A DNA stretch of 64,000 nucleotides, taken from positions 1 to 64,000 of the forward strand of contig NZ_FNJV01000005.1 of NCBI RefSeq assembly GCF_900103125.1, read 5' to 3'. Origin of the DNA: Mucilaginibacter sp. OK268. Its GTDB lineage: Bacteria > Bacteroidota > Bacteroidia > Sphingobacteriales > Sphingobacteriaceae. Made by a program: the position numbers and the translations under genes. Every line of letters starts with the position of its first letter. The stretch's first letter is position 1. The notes beneath the pieces are model-generated. The model was not told where the DNA came from, searched no databases, and saw only the letters and a program-made list of their open reading frames with translations. This document shows positions 35,766 to 42,913 of the stretch, one piece after another.

Positions 35766-35782
35766 ACTGAACATTGTTCATT
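35766..35782. promoter_or_regulatory. TetR-type operator palindrome
   Basis: ACTGAAC-ATT-GTTCATT is a palindrome with one mismatch in 7-base arms. It resembles the perfect TTTTATTGAAC-AAT-GTTCAATAAAA site at 49348-49372. It lies 25 bases before the start of the truncated tetR, as expected for autoregulation. Confidence 0.6.
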
Positions 35783-35806
35783 GCGTTTGCAACGCATTTA
35801 TTAAGC

Positions 35807-36166
35807 ATGGGAGTTACAGAAAGAAAAGAACGCGAAAAAACGGAGATGAGGGAGCTGATTACGGCTGCTGCCATGAAAATGTTCCTGGAGGATGGTTACG
35901 CTAAAACCTCTATTCGGGGTATAGCAGATGCGATAGAATACAGTCCTGGTACAATTTATTTGTATTTTAAGGATAAGGATGAACTATTGTATGAAATACA
36001 AGCCGATGCCTATGGTCGCTTACTCGAGGTATTTCAAAAAGAAGCAACCAGTCTTTGCCACTTCATCCATTGTTACACCGATGATGCCACGGTTGATAAA
36101 AAGCTTAAGTGTATGATTAATCAGACGTTCTTTTTTGTCTTCCATTTGAGTTGCTTTAGTTGTTGA
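35807..36166 (+). pseudogene. Truncated TetR regulator (N-terminal DNA-binding half only)
   Basis: From the ATG at 35807 (MGVTERKEREKTEM) the first 80 or so residues are a good TetR N-terminus: MKMFLEDGYAKTSIRGIADAIEYSPGTIYLYFKDKDELLYE. After KEATS, near 36050, the sequence changes abruptly. The remaining frame (CHFIHCYTDD...) is the antisense of another tetR start, so the ligand-binding domain is missing. A complete TetR has about 200 residues; here only 119 are open. The DNA-binding half could still act as a monomeric repressor fragment, but most likely this is a pseudogene. Confidence 0.8.
36020..36145 (-). pseudogene. Second TetR remnant, N-terminal fragment
   Basis: On the minus strand a 41-codon frame from ATG 36145 begins MEDKKERLINHTLKLFINRG and continues with GVTMDEVAK. 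This is the first part of the TetR helix-turn-helix of the class that usually reads GIKSVTMDDIAKELGISKKTIY. Similarity is lost near 36053, where the sequence joins the plus-strand tetR remnant. The two genes once converged and a deletion removed both C-terminal halves and what lay between. Confidence 0.65.
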
Positions 36167-36296
36167 CCGCTAACGCTTATATGATGCCATACTTCATCGG
36201 CAATGAGGATTGATTATCGGTTTGTAATAACATATTATACACAGTTGACCTTAGCTTTATCTGGCCCATGACCCAAGGAGCGATAGTTCCTTTGTT

Positions 36297-36863
36297 TTAA
36301 TTGTTTGATTGTTTTTCTGACAGTTCTTTCAGCCTTATTAACCAATTCTTAAGATCTTTACGAACCATATTAGGTGCAAAGATTTTCTCCAGTTTTGTTT
36401 TAGGTCCATTTTGGGATTCGTCTGAAACAACTTTGCAGCCTTCTTTGGTTGGGATAATCATCCATGCATTATAAATGGTAATTTTTTTATTATCGGTTTC
36501 CCCCAGCCAGGCTACGTTATAAGGAGGTTTGAATTCCTTTATAGTTGACGTGAATTTACCTGCCGGAGACCAGATAAAAACACTGGATGAATTAAGCTTA
36601 CCATCAGGTGAATTTACCAGCTTAATACCTTCAGCTTTTTTGTTCAATTCCGGCCATTTGGCAGCATTGATAAAAATATCCCAAACCACTTGAGGCGAAG
36701 CTTTAATGTCTATTTCGTTGTGTATGAAAAAATCAGATTCAGATGGTTTATAGCCTTCTGGCCAGTTGATTTTATCGGAATAAGGTAAACTTGACTGAAC
36801 TGCTTTTTTGTGTGAATAACAAGAGGAAAGTAGCAATGACAGACTTGTTAAGCTAACGAATAT
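36297..36863 (-). pseudogene. SRPBCC-fold lipoprotein gene, 3' part, cut by transposon
   Basis: This segment encodes 188 residues: the signal-peptide remainder IFVSLTSLSLLLSSC, then an SRPBCC/polyketide-cyclase-like domain (FIHNEIDIKASPQVVWDIFINAAKWPEL...). Its first seven codons (MKTTKLF) are now at 41054-41074 on the far side of the 4.2-kb transposon. Joining 41074-41054 to 36863 restores a 195-residue lipoprotein in frame. A frame starting with TTG at 36902 inside the transposon end still reads through the domain, but it replaces the Lys-rich signal start and lacks the operon promoter. Members bind lipids or hydrophobic ligands. Intact, it was the last gene of the efflux operon. Confidence 0.85.
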
Positions 36864-36871
36864 AAATAATT
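36864..36871. repeat. 8-bp target site duplication, left
   Basis: AAATAATT flanks the transposon here and is repeated exactly at 41054-41061. Eight bases is the duplication length typical of IS1595-family insertions. Confidence 0.9.
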
Positions 36872-36896
36872 GGTAACAATATCGCAGTTGGGACAA
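36872..36896 (+). repeat. Left terminal inverted repeat
   Basis: Twenty-five bases exactly complementary to 41029-41053; they begin GGTAACAATATCGCAG. An open frame of the cut SRPBCC gene runs into it. Confidence 0.92.
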
Positions 36897-36990
36897 ACCC
36901 AATTTAATATTGTTTAAATCAAATATATACTACAATTTAAAAATTACAAGTGTATATCAATAAAAAATGCATATAGAGGATACTAATATA

Positions 36991-37506
36991 TCATTCAGGT
37001 TTTCCCGGATTGATTTCATGAAAAGGGTCATAAAATAATATATGCATTACAGCATTTTTTCCTATGATAAAATATATTCTTGGAGATTTCGTACCTGATG
37101 AACGAGAAGCATTTTCTTCAGTATATAATGCAAATTGTCCAATTAGCGGTTGGGTTTCAGGTGTAAAACTTGTACCTGATATTTTTTCAACTAATGATAT
37201 CAGTTTAGAATTTGGTTTTGAATATATGTGAAAATGATATTCGTGATGTAATTCTGTTGTTAGTTTTTTTGTGGTTAATTTCGAAAATTCTTTTAAGGTG
37301 AAAAAGTAGTGATAAGCATCGTCACCATCTAAGCAGGATTGGTCGAAACAATAATCAGTGATATCTATATCAATGTAATCATATGCTATAAGAACAGTTT
37401 CCTTTTCATTATCCAATATTTCTTTACCATCTGTAGTAATTCCAAATTTATATTTCTTGTCTTCTTCAAAGTAGTCCTCTGAATTTGTAAAAACATCAAA
37501 TTTCAT
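36991..37506 (-). CDS. Unknown 171-residue protein, candidate toxin paired with Panacea gene
   Basis: I do not recognise the family. The protein is acidic at the start (NSEDYFEEDKKYKFG, DYIDIDITDYCFDQ), has a His-rich middle (HHEYHFHIYS) and a conserved-looking C-terminus (SPRIYFIIGKNAVMHILFYDPFHEIN). No signal peptide or membrane helix is seen. Its ATG shares one base with the stop codon of the Panacea gene, so the two are translationally coupled. Panacea antitoxins are known to neutralise many unrelated toxins encoded next to them, which makes a toxin role the leading guess. An accessory protein is equally possible from the sequence alone. Confidence 0.75.
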   Translation of the reverse strand: MKFDVFTNSEDYFEEDKKYKFGITTDGKEILDNEKETVLIAYDYIDIDITDYCFDQSCLDGDDAYHYFFTLKEFSKLTTKKLTTELHHEYHFHIYSKPNSKLISLVEKISGTSFTPETQPLIGQFALYTEENASRSSGTKSPRIYFIIGKNAVMHILFYDPFHEINPGKPE

Positions 37507-38027
37507 TATTGTGCAGTCCTTTTAGTATAAAAACCAGTGTAATATTGGTACATACTTTTTAATGAAATTTTCTGATTGGAATATTCAAAATCACCTAAAC
37601 CTTGTCTCGCAATATTCCAAGGTGCTTCCTTATGCGTAAGAAATATCAGTTTTTCATGGCTCATTAAACCATAGTGATTTAAAATTGATGTTAAAAATTC
37701 ATTTTGTTCTTTGGTAAGGTTTAGCTTTTCATTAGAATCTTGAATAAACTTATCCATATCGCCTTTAAGTTTTGGGTCAAGTTTCAAATTTATATGGGCT
37801 TGATTTTTATTCAAGTAGTCATATATTGTTCTATAAACAGGTCCATTAACCCAAGCTTCAGGTTCTTCATCAAAAATAGAAACACCGTTAAAGTAAACTA
37901 AATGCCATGCTTGTATATAGTAAAGTAGTTTTTGAAGCTTAAAGTGATTAATACTGATTTCATTTTTTTCACAGTACAACAATAAAAATACTCCTAAATC
38001 AATTACATTAACTTTTTTTAGTGCCAT
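37506..38027 (-). CDS. Panacea (SocA-like, DUF4065) domain protein, likely antitoxin
   Basis: The 173-residue protein shows the full Panacea pattern: INHFKLQKLLYYIQAWHLVYFN near 25-46, then EEPEAWVNGPVYRTIYDYL near 54-72, and a C-terminal helical part ending in THKEAPWNIAR. SocA of Caulobacter delivers toxin SocB to ClpXP; other Panacea proteins bind and inhibit diverse toxins directly. It lies upstream of the unknown 171-residue gene in the same transcript and is cargo of the transposon. Confidence 0.88.
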   Translation of the reverse strand: MALKKVNVIDLGVFLLLYCEKNEISINHFKLQKLLYYIQAWHLVYFNGVSIFDEEPEAWVNGPVYRTIYDYLNKNQAHINLKLDPKLKGDMDKFIQDSNEKLNLTKEQNEFLTSILNHYGLMSHEKLIFLTHKEAPWNIARQGLGDFEYSNQKISLKSMYQYYTGFYTKRTAQ

Positions 38028-38081
38028 TCGTTTTGTTTTATTATAAATATAAATGATAACTTACTTAAATCAAGTAGTTTA

Positions 38082-38339
38082 TTATAAATACTTTGAATTA
38101 CCTTTTTTTGAGTTTTTTAATGTCTTTTCTACTTTCTGTATATCAGATGTATTATCACCATCAGGCATAGATACACTTAATTTAATCAATTCCTCAAAAC
38201 TCAGATTTACCGCTAATGTTTCCCCGAAATTCGGCTTCACCTCTAAATCTTTCGTGATTGATTTCTTCTTTGATATTTTCTTGCCTTCTAAAGTTACTTC
38301 CGGCAAGTGTACTATCTTCTTTTCTTCCTTTTTTGCCAT
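38082..38339 (-). CDS. 85-residue Lys-rich protein overlapping the transposase 3' end
   Basis: The ATG at 38339 (MAKKEEKKIVHLPEV) is preferred over a TTG at 38345. The protein has a basic N-terminus and a regular C-terminal helix pattern (FGETLAVNLSFEELIKLSVS). It overlaps the last 146 bases of the transposase frame in another frame. The transposase tail in this overlap (after residue about 330) has unnatural composition, which suggests that this small gene is the conserved one. Its role is unknown. Confidence 0.5.
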   Translation of the reverse strand: MAKKEEKKIVHLPEVTLEGKKISKKKSITKDLEVKPNFGETLAVNLSFEELIKLSVSMPDGDNTSDIQKVEKTLKNSKKGNSKYL

Positions 38340-39339
38340 CTCCAATCAATTGCTTGTAAGTTATTCTTGCATTCTCCGCTCTACCTACCGCTTGCTCAAA
38401 TCTAAAACAATCCGTTGAATTTACCGTGTTATACCTGAAACTCATCTCATCACAATATCTCTGTAAATGCTTTGGACTCATGTAATGATATATTCCTATA
38501 TAACTTCTCTTTAACGAAGTCCAAAACCCTTCTATCGTGTTTGTATGGTGCTCACCTACTGTTTTATATTTATCCTCTCCTTCGGTATGCTTTACCCTAA
38601 TATGGTTATAGGTCAACTCTAAGCCTATATAAGACTTATATGCATCTGATACTATCGTGGAATCAAATTCAACATTAGATGTTAAAATTGTTTGCAATGT
38701 AACAGCATCTGTATCATCAATGACTTGACATATAACTCTTGATGGTTCTGTTATAATTTTTTCTTTAACTGTTTTACCTGCAATGACCTTATGTGGTCTT
38801 TCTATAATTTCGAATGTTTTCTTTTGAACAATACCCAATACTGGCTTTTTATCCTTATTACTTCTACCTTGACTACCCTCAATTTTTTTATCCTTGTGCC
38901 TGTTTTTATTTTTACCGCCAACAAAAGTTTCATCGACTTCAATATCACCACTTAAAGCTTTAGGAGCTTTTTCTTTTAACATTTCTCTGATACGATGAAG
39001 AACAAACCATGCTGTACGTTGAGTGATATTTAAATCTCTTGCAAGTTGATGGGAGGATATTCCTTTTTTATGAGCAGTAAGGAGATACATGGCAGCAAAC
39101 CATGTTCTTAATGATATTTTGGTATTCTCGTAGATAGTACCAGTAGTAACTGAGAATTTTTTATAACATGCCTTATCAGCACATTTATAACCCCTATTGG
39201 TTACATATACTTTATTGTGTTTACAATGAGGACAGGTAACGGTATTACCCCAACGCTGTTGAGCTAAATACTCTTTACAGATTGATTCATCTTTAAAAAA
39301 ATCAATTAACTGAAGTAAAGAGTTGAAGCGTTTTTCCAT
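38194..39339 (-). CDS. IS1595-family (ISXO2-like) transposase
   Basis: The ATG at 39339 (MEKRFNSLLQLIDFF) gives 381 residues. An N-terminal zinc ribbon (CPHCKHNKVYVTNRGYKCADKAC, Cys pairs near 36-60) precedes a helix-turn-helix segment (GISSHQLARDLNITQRTAWFVLHRI) and the DDE-like core. The core shows VDETFVGGKNKNRH, TIVSDAYKSY and the HHTNTIEGFWTSLKRSYIGIYHYMS block, with the conserved N/E. The last 50 or so residues seem to be read-through into the overlapping small ORF. The protein should cut and join the 25-bp inverted ends. Confidence 0.92.
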   Translation of the reverse strand: MEKRFNSLLQLIDFFKDESICKEYLAQQRWGNTVTCPHCKHNKVYVTNRGYKCADKACYKKFSVTTGTIYENTKISLRTWFAAMYLLTAHKKGISSHQLARDLNITQRTAWFVLHRIREMLKEKAPKALSGDIEVDETFVGGKNKNRHKDKKIEGSQGRSNKDKKPVLGIVQKKTFEIIERPHKVIAGKTVKEKIITEPSRVICQVIDDTDAVTLQTILTSNVEFDSTIVSDAYKSYIGLELTYNHIRVKHTEGEDKYKTVGEHHTNTIEGFWTSLKRSYIGIYHYMSPKHLQRYCDEMSFRYNTVNSTDCFRFEQAVGRAENARITYKQLIGDGKKGRKEDSTLAGSNFRRQENIKEEINHERFRGEAEFRGNISGKSEF

Positions 39340-39405
39340 AAACAAAGTTACGAAAAATAACTGATACTAACAAGTTAAAGTGCTGATTTAAAGGTATTTA
39401 TAAGT

Positions 39406-39427
39406 TTATAGATTATATAATCTATAA
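39406..39427. promoter_or_regulatory. Perfect 22-bp palindrome before the transposase gene
   Basis: TTATAGATTAT is followed directly by its reverse complement. It lies between the stop of the XRE gene (39438) and the transposase start (39339), so it is a candidate operator for the XRE regulator; an AT-rich terminator is the alternative. Confidence 0.4.
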
Positions 39428-39437
39428 GTGGGATTTA

Positions 39438-39674
39438 CTATTCTTCAAGTAATTGAGATGCCTTTATTCCAAGAGCTTTTGCTATATCAAATACAATTGA
39501 AATATTGGGATTTACTATGCCTCTCTCCATTCTGCCTATTTGTGAATAGTCTACTTCAATAAGATTGGCAAGTTCCTCAATCGTTAAATTGCGCTCTTGA
39601 CGATATTTTCTAATATTGGTTGCTAAGGTCAAAATAGCCTTTTCATTACGCCTTTGTTTATTCCCCTTAATCAT
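39438..39674 (-). CDS. XRE-family helix-turn-helix regulator
   Basis: The 78-residue protein starts at ATG 39674; the TTG at 39680 adds only two residues. It is a single HTH domain: LATNIRKYRQERNLTIEELANLIEVDYSQIGRMERGIVNPNISIVFDIAKALGI. It is followed, on the same strand, by the palindrome and the transposase gene, and is divergent from the lipoprotein at 39756. It could control transposition or cargo expression. Confidence 0.9.
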   Translation of the reverse strand: MIKGNKQRRNEKAILTLATNIRKYRQERNLTIEELANLIEVDYSQIGRMERGIVNPNISIVFDIAKALGIKASQLLEE

Positions 39675-39755
39675 CCACAATGAAAGAGAAAGGATTTGTT
39701 TTACGATAGGGATTTAAATCCCTATTATTGTATATCTAAATCATATCGTAATTCA

Positions 39756-40406
39756 ATGAAAAAACTTCTAATTATAACTGTATTTTTTGCCACGTCATGT
39801 TCCCATTCTAAACAATATAGCTCTTGCGAATCTATTGCACCTGCATTAAAAGATGAGCATTATAAAGATTTAGTTAAAGATTGGGGTGAGTCTTACCAAA
39901 AAGAATATTATGGACCTAATAATGAATGGTTATGTAAATGGCATGGTGTAGGAATAAATGGTACTGATGCAACAATTCATTTTGAAGATATTACATATAG
40001 TTGGGGTGAACACGGTCCATTTACAGTAAGAGGTACAGAATGTGAATCAAATTTAAAACCAACTTCAAATGTCAATAGTGAATCATCAGCTACTGATAAC
40101 TCTGTGGATAAAAGTAAATCAGATGCGACATCGAAAAGTGAACAACAAGATAATATTGTTGTAAATAGTTTAAATGAATTACCAAATCCTTCTGATGCAG
40201 TTAAAACAGAGAAGACTTATAAGGTTTTAAATTCTACAGAGAAACAGATATATGAATGGTATGCCCTGCATTACAAGGCAAAATATCAAAAGTTAACATT
40301 CTATACATATCTGGATGAATCAGATATGGCGGCAGTGTCACACATGACTACCGAAGGAAATAATGTTCTGCTATATTTCAATAAAGTAGATATAAGTGCT
40401 CAATAG
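39756..40406 (+). CDS. Unknown lipoprotein, transposon cargo
   Basis: The ATG at 39756 starts a lipoprotein signal (MKKLLIITVFFATSC, Cys15); the open frame begins at a TTG 60 bases earlier. The 216-residue product has a folded N-terminal part with Cys pairs (CESIAP, CKWHGVG, GTECES), a Ser/Asp/Lys-rich linker (about 105-150), and a C-terminal part (KQIYEWYALHYKAKYQKLTFYTYLDESD). I know no family with this pattern. It is presumably exported and anchored in a membrane. Confidence 0.7.
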   Translation: MKKLLIITVFFATSCSHSKQYSSCESIAPALKDEHYKDLVKDWGESYQKEYYGPNNEWLCKWHGVGINGTDATIHFEDITYSWGEHGPFTVRGTECESNLKPTSNVNSESSATDNSVDKSKSDATSKSEQQDNIVVNSLNELPNPSDAVKTEKTYKVLNSTEKQIYEWYALHYKAKYQKLTFYTYLDESDMAAVSHMTTEGNNVLLYFNKVDISAQ

Positions 40407-40453
40407 AGAAAATGGGCTACATTTCTAAGTAGTTGTTAGCTATATTATTAAGT

Positions 40454-41023
40454 ATGAAAAAATTACTTAAAATGTTAGCTTTATGGCTTATTAAAATAGC
40501 AAGAATTAACTTAATTGAACCTTATACACTTGAACATCTAAAGAAAATGATACACTCAGTAAATGATGATTATCGCAAATTTAAATACAAAGCTTTTTTA
40601 GTCGACTTGAAGGCTATGCACAGAAGTCAAAAAATAACCATTAAAGTGCCATTTTTAATTGATTGTATAGATTTACTTACTGCGAAGAAAGTCATAGAGA
40701 ATATTAGTAACAGATTAAATGCAAAAGAATTTTTATCAGATATTAATACAGACAATGATATTCATGAGTTAAAAGAAGTCGGCCTATTGACTGATGATTT
40801 TAAAACCAAATTGGAGGAAGTTAAATTATTGATGGGATATGATAGCTTTTCCCAAAAAGTTGAAAAATTAAAAAAATCAGTTGAAGGTTCGCCTTATTTT
40901 TTGGATGTTGATATATTATCAGGAACATCTCAAATTAAGAAAGTTCTGAAATTGCCTATTTCGACCAGTGCTAATTATCCCGGTATTCAGATTGGCATTG
41001 ATGATGATATTTTTAACAAATAA
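40454..41023 (+). CDS. Unknown 189-residue protein, transposon cargo
   Basis: The ATG at 40454 is preferred over the TTG at 40433. The N-terminus MKKLLKMLALWLIKIARINL is amphipathic or weakly membrane-binding. The rest is helical and charged, with KIVEN-type helices and a C-terminal ISTSANYPGIQIGIDDD. No family is recognised. Its stop lies only five bases before the right inverted repeat, so it marks the edge of the cargo. It follows the lipoprotein gene by 47 bases and may share its transcript. Confidence 0.65.
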   Translation: MKKLLKMLALWLIKIARINLIEPYTLEHLKKMIHSVNDDYRKFKYKAFLVDLKAMHRSQKITIKVPFLIDCIDLLTAKKVIENISNRLNAKEFLSDINTDNDIHELKEVGLLTDDFKTKLEEVKLLMGYDSFSQKVEKLKKSVEGSPYFLDVDILSGTSQIKKVLKLPISTSANYPGIQIGIDDDIFNK

Positions 41024-41028
41024 CCATG

Positions 41029-41053
41029 TTGTCCCAACTGCGATATTGTTACC
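41029..41053 (-). repeat. Right terminal inverted repeat
   Basis: Exact reverse complement of 36872-36896. It is followed by the second AAATAATT copy at 41054-41061. Confidence 0.92.
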
Positions 41054-41074
41054 AAATAATTTTGTTGTTTTCAT
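41054..41074 (-). pseudogene. First seven codons of the interrupted SRPBCC lipoprotein gene
   Basis: On the minus strand ATGAAAACAACAAAATTATT(T) encodes MKTTKLF, 50 bases after the SDR gene stop. It joins in frame to 36863 once the transposon and one duplication are removed, giving a proper lipoprotein signal. Confidence 0.85.
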
Positions 41075-41124
41075 TGTATTTGTTGTTTTGATTGTGTGAA
41101 ATATTTCATTTATAACTTAGTTCT

Positions 41125-41898
41125 TTATTGTTGACTGGCTAATTTCTTTTTGATCTTCATCATAATATTATCAGGGACAAAACTTGACAGCTTGGAGTTA
41201 AACCAGTTTTGAAAGCCAACTACTTTTTTTCCTTTTCCCGATAAAAGATGTTTCACACCTTGCGCTGCCACTTCTTTGGGATGCATTGGCTTGGTTTTAT
41301 GAAGATTTGTAGATTGCATCTTCTCGGTGGTAAAACCCGTATCTACCGTGCCGGGGTAAAGAGAATTAACAATAACGCCGGTGCCGTCTAATTCGGCAGC
41401 GAGCGTTTCACTAAATGCCAATACAAAAGCTTTAGTAGCAGAATAAACAGCAAAATATGGAAATGGCAAAAATGAAAGCAATGATCCTATGTTCATAATT
41501 CTACCGGATTTGCGGCTGACCATATCTTTTGCAAAGAGCTTGGTAAGTACTATCAAACTGGAAATATTTAATTGAATCATGTCCAGTTCTTCTTCCAATG
41601 ATGTTTCAGTAAAATTGCCATAGTTGCCTACACCTGCATTATTGACCAGGTGGGCTACTAATAAATTTTCCTGTTGAACATTTTTGTAAAGGTCTTTAGC
41701 AGCATTTACATCAGAGAGATCTGCAACGAAATACTGAACCAGTATTCCATACTTGTTTGTTAGTTCAGTTTGCATTTGCTGTAATTTGGTTTCAGTGCGG
41801 GCAACCAATATCAGGTTCAAGCTTTTGGCTGCTAATTGATTGGCCATTTCATAGCCAATACCGGACGATGCGCCGGTGAGCAATATGTATTCTTTCAT
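41125..41898 (-). CDS. Short-chain dehydrogenase/reductase
   Basis: The 257-residue protein has the classical SDR signature: TGASSGIGYEMA for the cofactor, NNAGVGNYG, the catalytic Ser in IGSLLSFLPF, and the Tyr/Lys pair in YSATKAF (about 152-156). Substrate specificity is unknown; ketone reductases with lipid-like substrates are common in this group. It lies between the hydroxyacyl-CoA dehydrogenase and the interrupted SRPBCC gene in the efflux operon. Confidence 0.92.
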   Translation of the reverse strand: MKEYILLTGASSGIGYEMANQLAAKSLNLILVARTETKLQQMQTELTNKYGILVQYFVADLSDVNAAKDLYKNVQQENLLVAHLVNNAGVGNYGNFTETSLEEELDMIQLNISSLIVLTKLFAKDMVSRKSGRIMNIGSLLSFLPFPYFAVYSATKAFVLAFSETLAAELDGTGVIVNSLYPGTVDTGFTTEKMQSTNLHKTKPMHPKEVAAQGVKHLLSGKGKKVVGFQNWFNSKLSSFVPDNIMMKIKKKLASQQ

Positions 41899-41960
41899 GT
41901 GGATTAAAATTTATGTTAGTGATTTTTGAATTTTGTTTATAGGTACATTTGAGGTTATCT

Positions 41961-42860
41961 CTATTTCAGGAAATCAGCATTTTGATATGCCGGGTTTGGG
42001 TACGTATAGAAACCTTCTCCTGTAGATATACCGAGCTTGTTTTTATCAATGAAGTTCTCTTTCAGGAAATCCCGTCTTTTTTTCCATACCTCCCCGCCGG
42101 TTAATTCTGCATATAATTTCGTGACATTATAAGCAGTATTCATACCCACAAAGTCTATCATTGCCATTGGCCCCATGTCAACGCCTAAACTTTTCATCCA
42201 GGTCTTATCAATAGATGCTACATCTGCAACCCCATTTCGGAACAAATCCACACCTGCTATTAAAAGAGGTATTAAAAGTGAGTTTGTAATGTAACCGGCC
42301 TGTTCTTTATAAAGTGGGATTGACACCATGCCGATGGTTTTAGCGAACAGAACTACCAGATCAAAAATTTCGGGGTCTGTGCTGTCATGCCTCATAATTT
42401 CAGCCAAATTATTCTTCAAGAGATTGGTAGCAAAGTGCAGCGCTAAAAATCGTTCCGGCCTGCCGGTTTCAGCAGCGAACTGGCTTGGTAAGAGCGTAGA
42501 TGAGTTCGTGCAAAAAATTGTTTTTGCCGGAGCCAGAGGGCTTAGCTTTTTATAAAAGTCCTTCTTGATCTGAATACTTTCCGGAATGGCTTCGATAGTG
42601 AGATCGGCGTCTTTAACCGATCCGGCCAGATCTGTTGTGAAACTGATCCTTTGTACGGCGGCATCCAGATCAGCGGGAGCGGCATTCAAATCCTGCTGAT
42701 AAAATTGCTTGAACTGTTCGAACTTCAATTTTGCCTGCTCCAGCAGTTCTTCTTTGATATCGAACAAGGTAACATGATAACCGTGGTAGGCAGTTTGAAA
42801 AGCGATCTGTGCACCCAGTACACCAGATCCGAAAACGGTGACATTTTTAATTTTCATCAT
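41961..42860 (-). CDS. 3-hydroxyacyl-CoA dehydrogenase
   Basis: The 299-residue protein has an NAD-binding Rossmann start FGSGVLGAQIAFQTAYHGYHVTLFDI, then EAIPESIQIKKDFY, CTNSSTLLPS and LALHFATN with the His equivalent to the catalytic one. The C-terminal dimerisation domain contains GYITNSLLIPLL. It has no enoyl hydratase part. ATGs at 42860 and 42857 are both usable. It begins 53 bases after the RND permease, on the same strand. Confidence 0.92.
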   Translation of the reverse strand: MMKIKNVTVFGSGVLGAQIAFQTAYHGYHVTLFDIKEELLEQAKLKFEQFKQFYQQDLNAAPADLDAAVQRISFTTDLAGSVKDADLTIEAIPESIQIKKDFYKKLSPLAPAKTIFCTNSSTLLPSQFAAETGRPERFLALHFATNLLKNNLAEIMRHDSTDPEIFDLVVLFAKTIGMVSIPLYKEQAGYITNSLLIPLLIAGVDLFRNGVADVASIDKTWMKSLGVDMGPMAMIDFVGMNTAYNVTKLYAELTGGEVWKKRRDFLKENFIDKNKLGISTGEGFYTYPNPAYQNADFLK

Positions 42861-42913
42861 AAAATATTTAAAAGGTGTTATATAATTAAGTTCTTAAAGC
42901 ATGTTTTTCATTT

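Larger units (their letters stand above)
36872..41053. mobile_element. IS1595-family cargo transposon, 4182 bp
   Basis: The ends are perfect 25-bp inverted repeats (36872-36896 and 41029-41053), beginning GGTAACAATATCGCAG and continuing TTGGGACAA. An 8-bp duplication AAATAATT flanks them. Inside are one transposase gene of the ISXO2/IS1595 type and passengers: a Panacea-domain gene and its partner, an 85-residue ORF overlapping the transposase, an XRE regulator and two unknown plus-strand genes. A plain IS1595-family insertion sequence is roughly 0.7-1.7 kb, so most of the element is cargo. The interior is visibly richer in A+T than the flanking genes. Removing the element plus one duplication restores the SRPBCC gene. 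Confidence 0.92.

Noticed and set aside
36872..41053. The element as a plain composite of two insertion sequences
   Set aside because: Only one transposase and one pair of terminal repeats are present, so it is a single unit with cargo.
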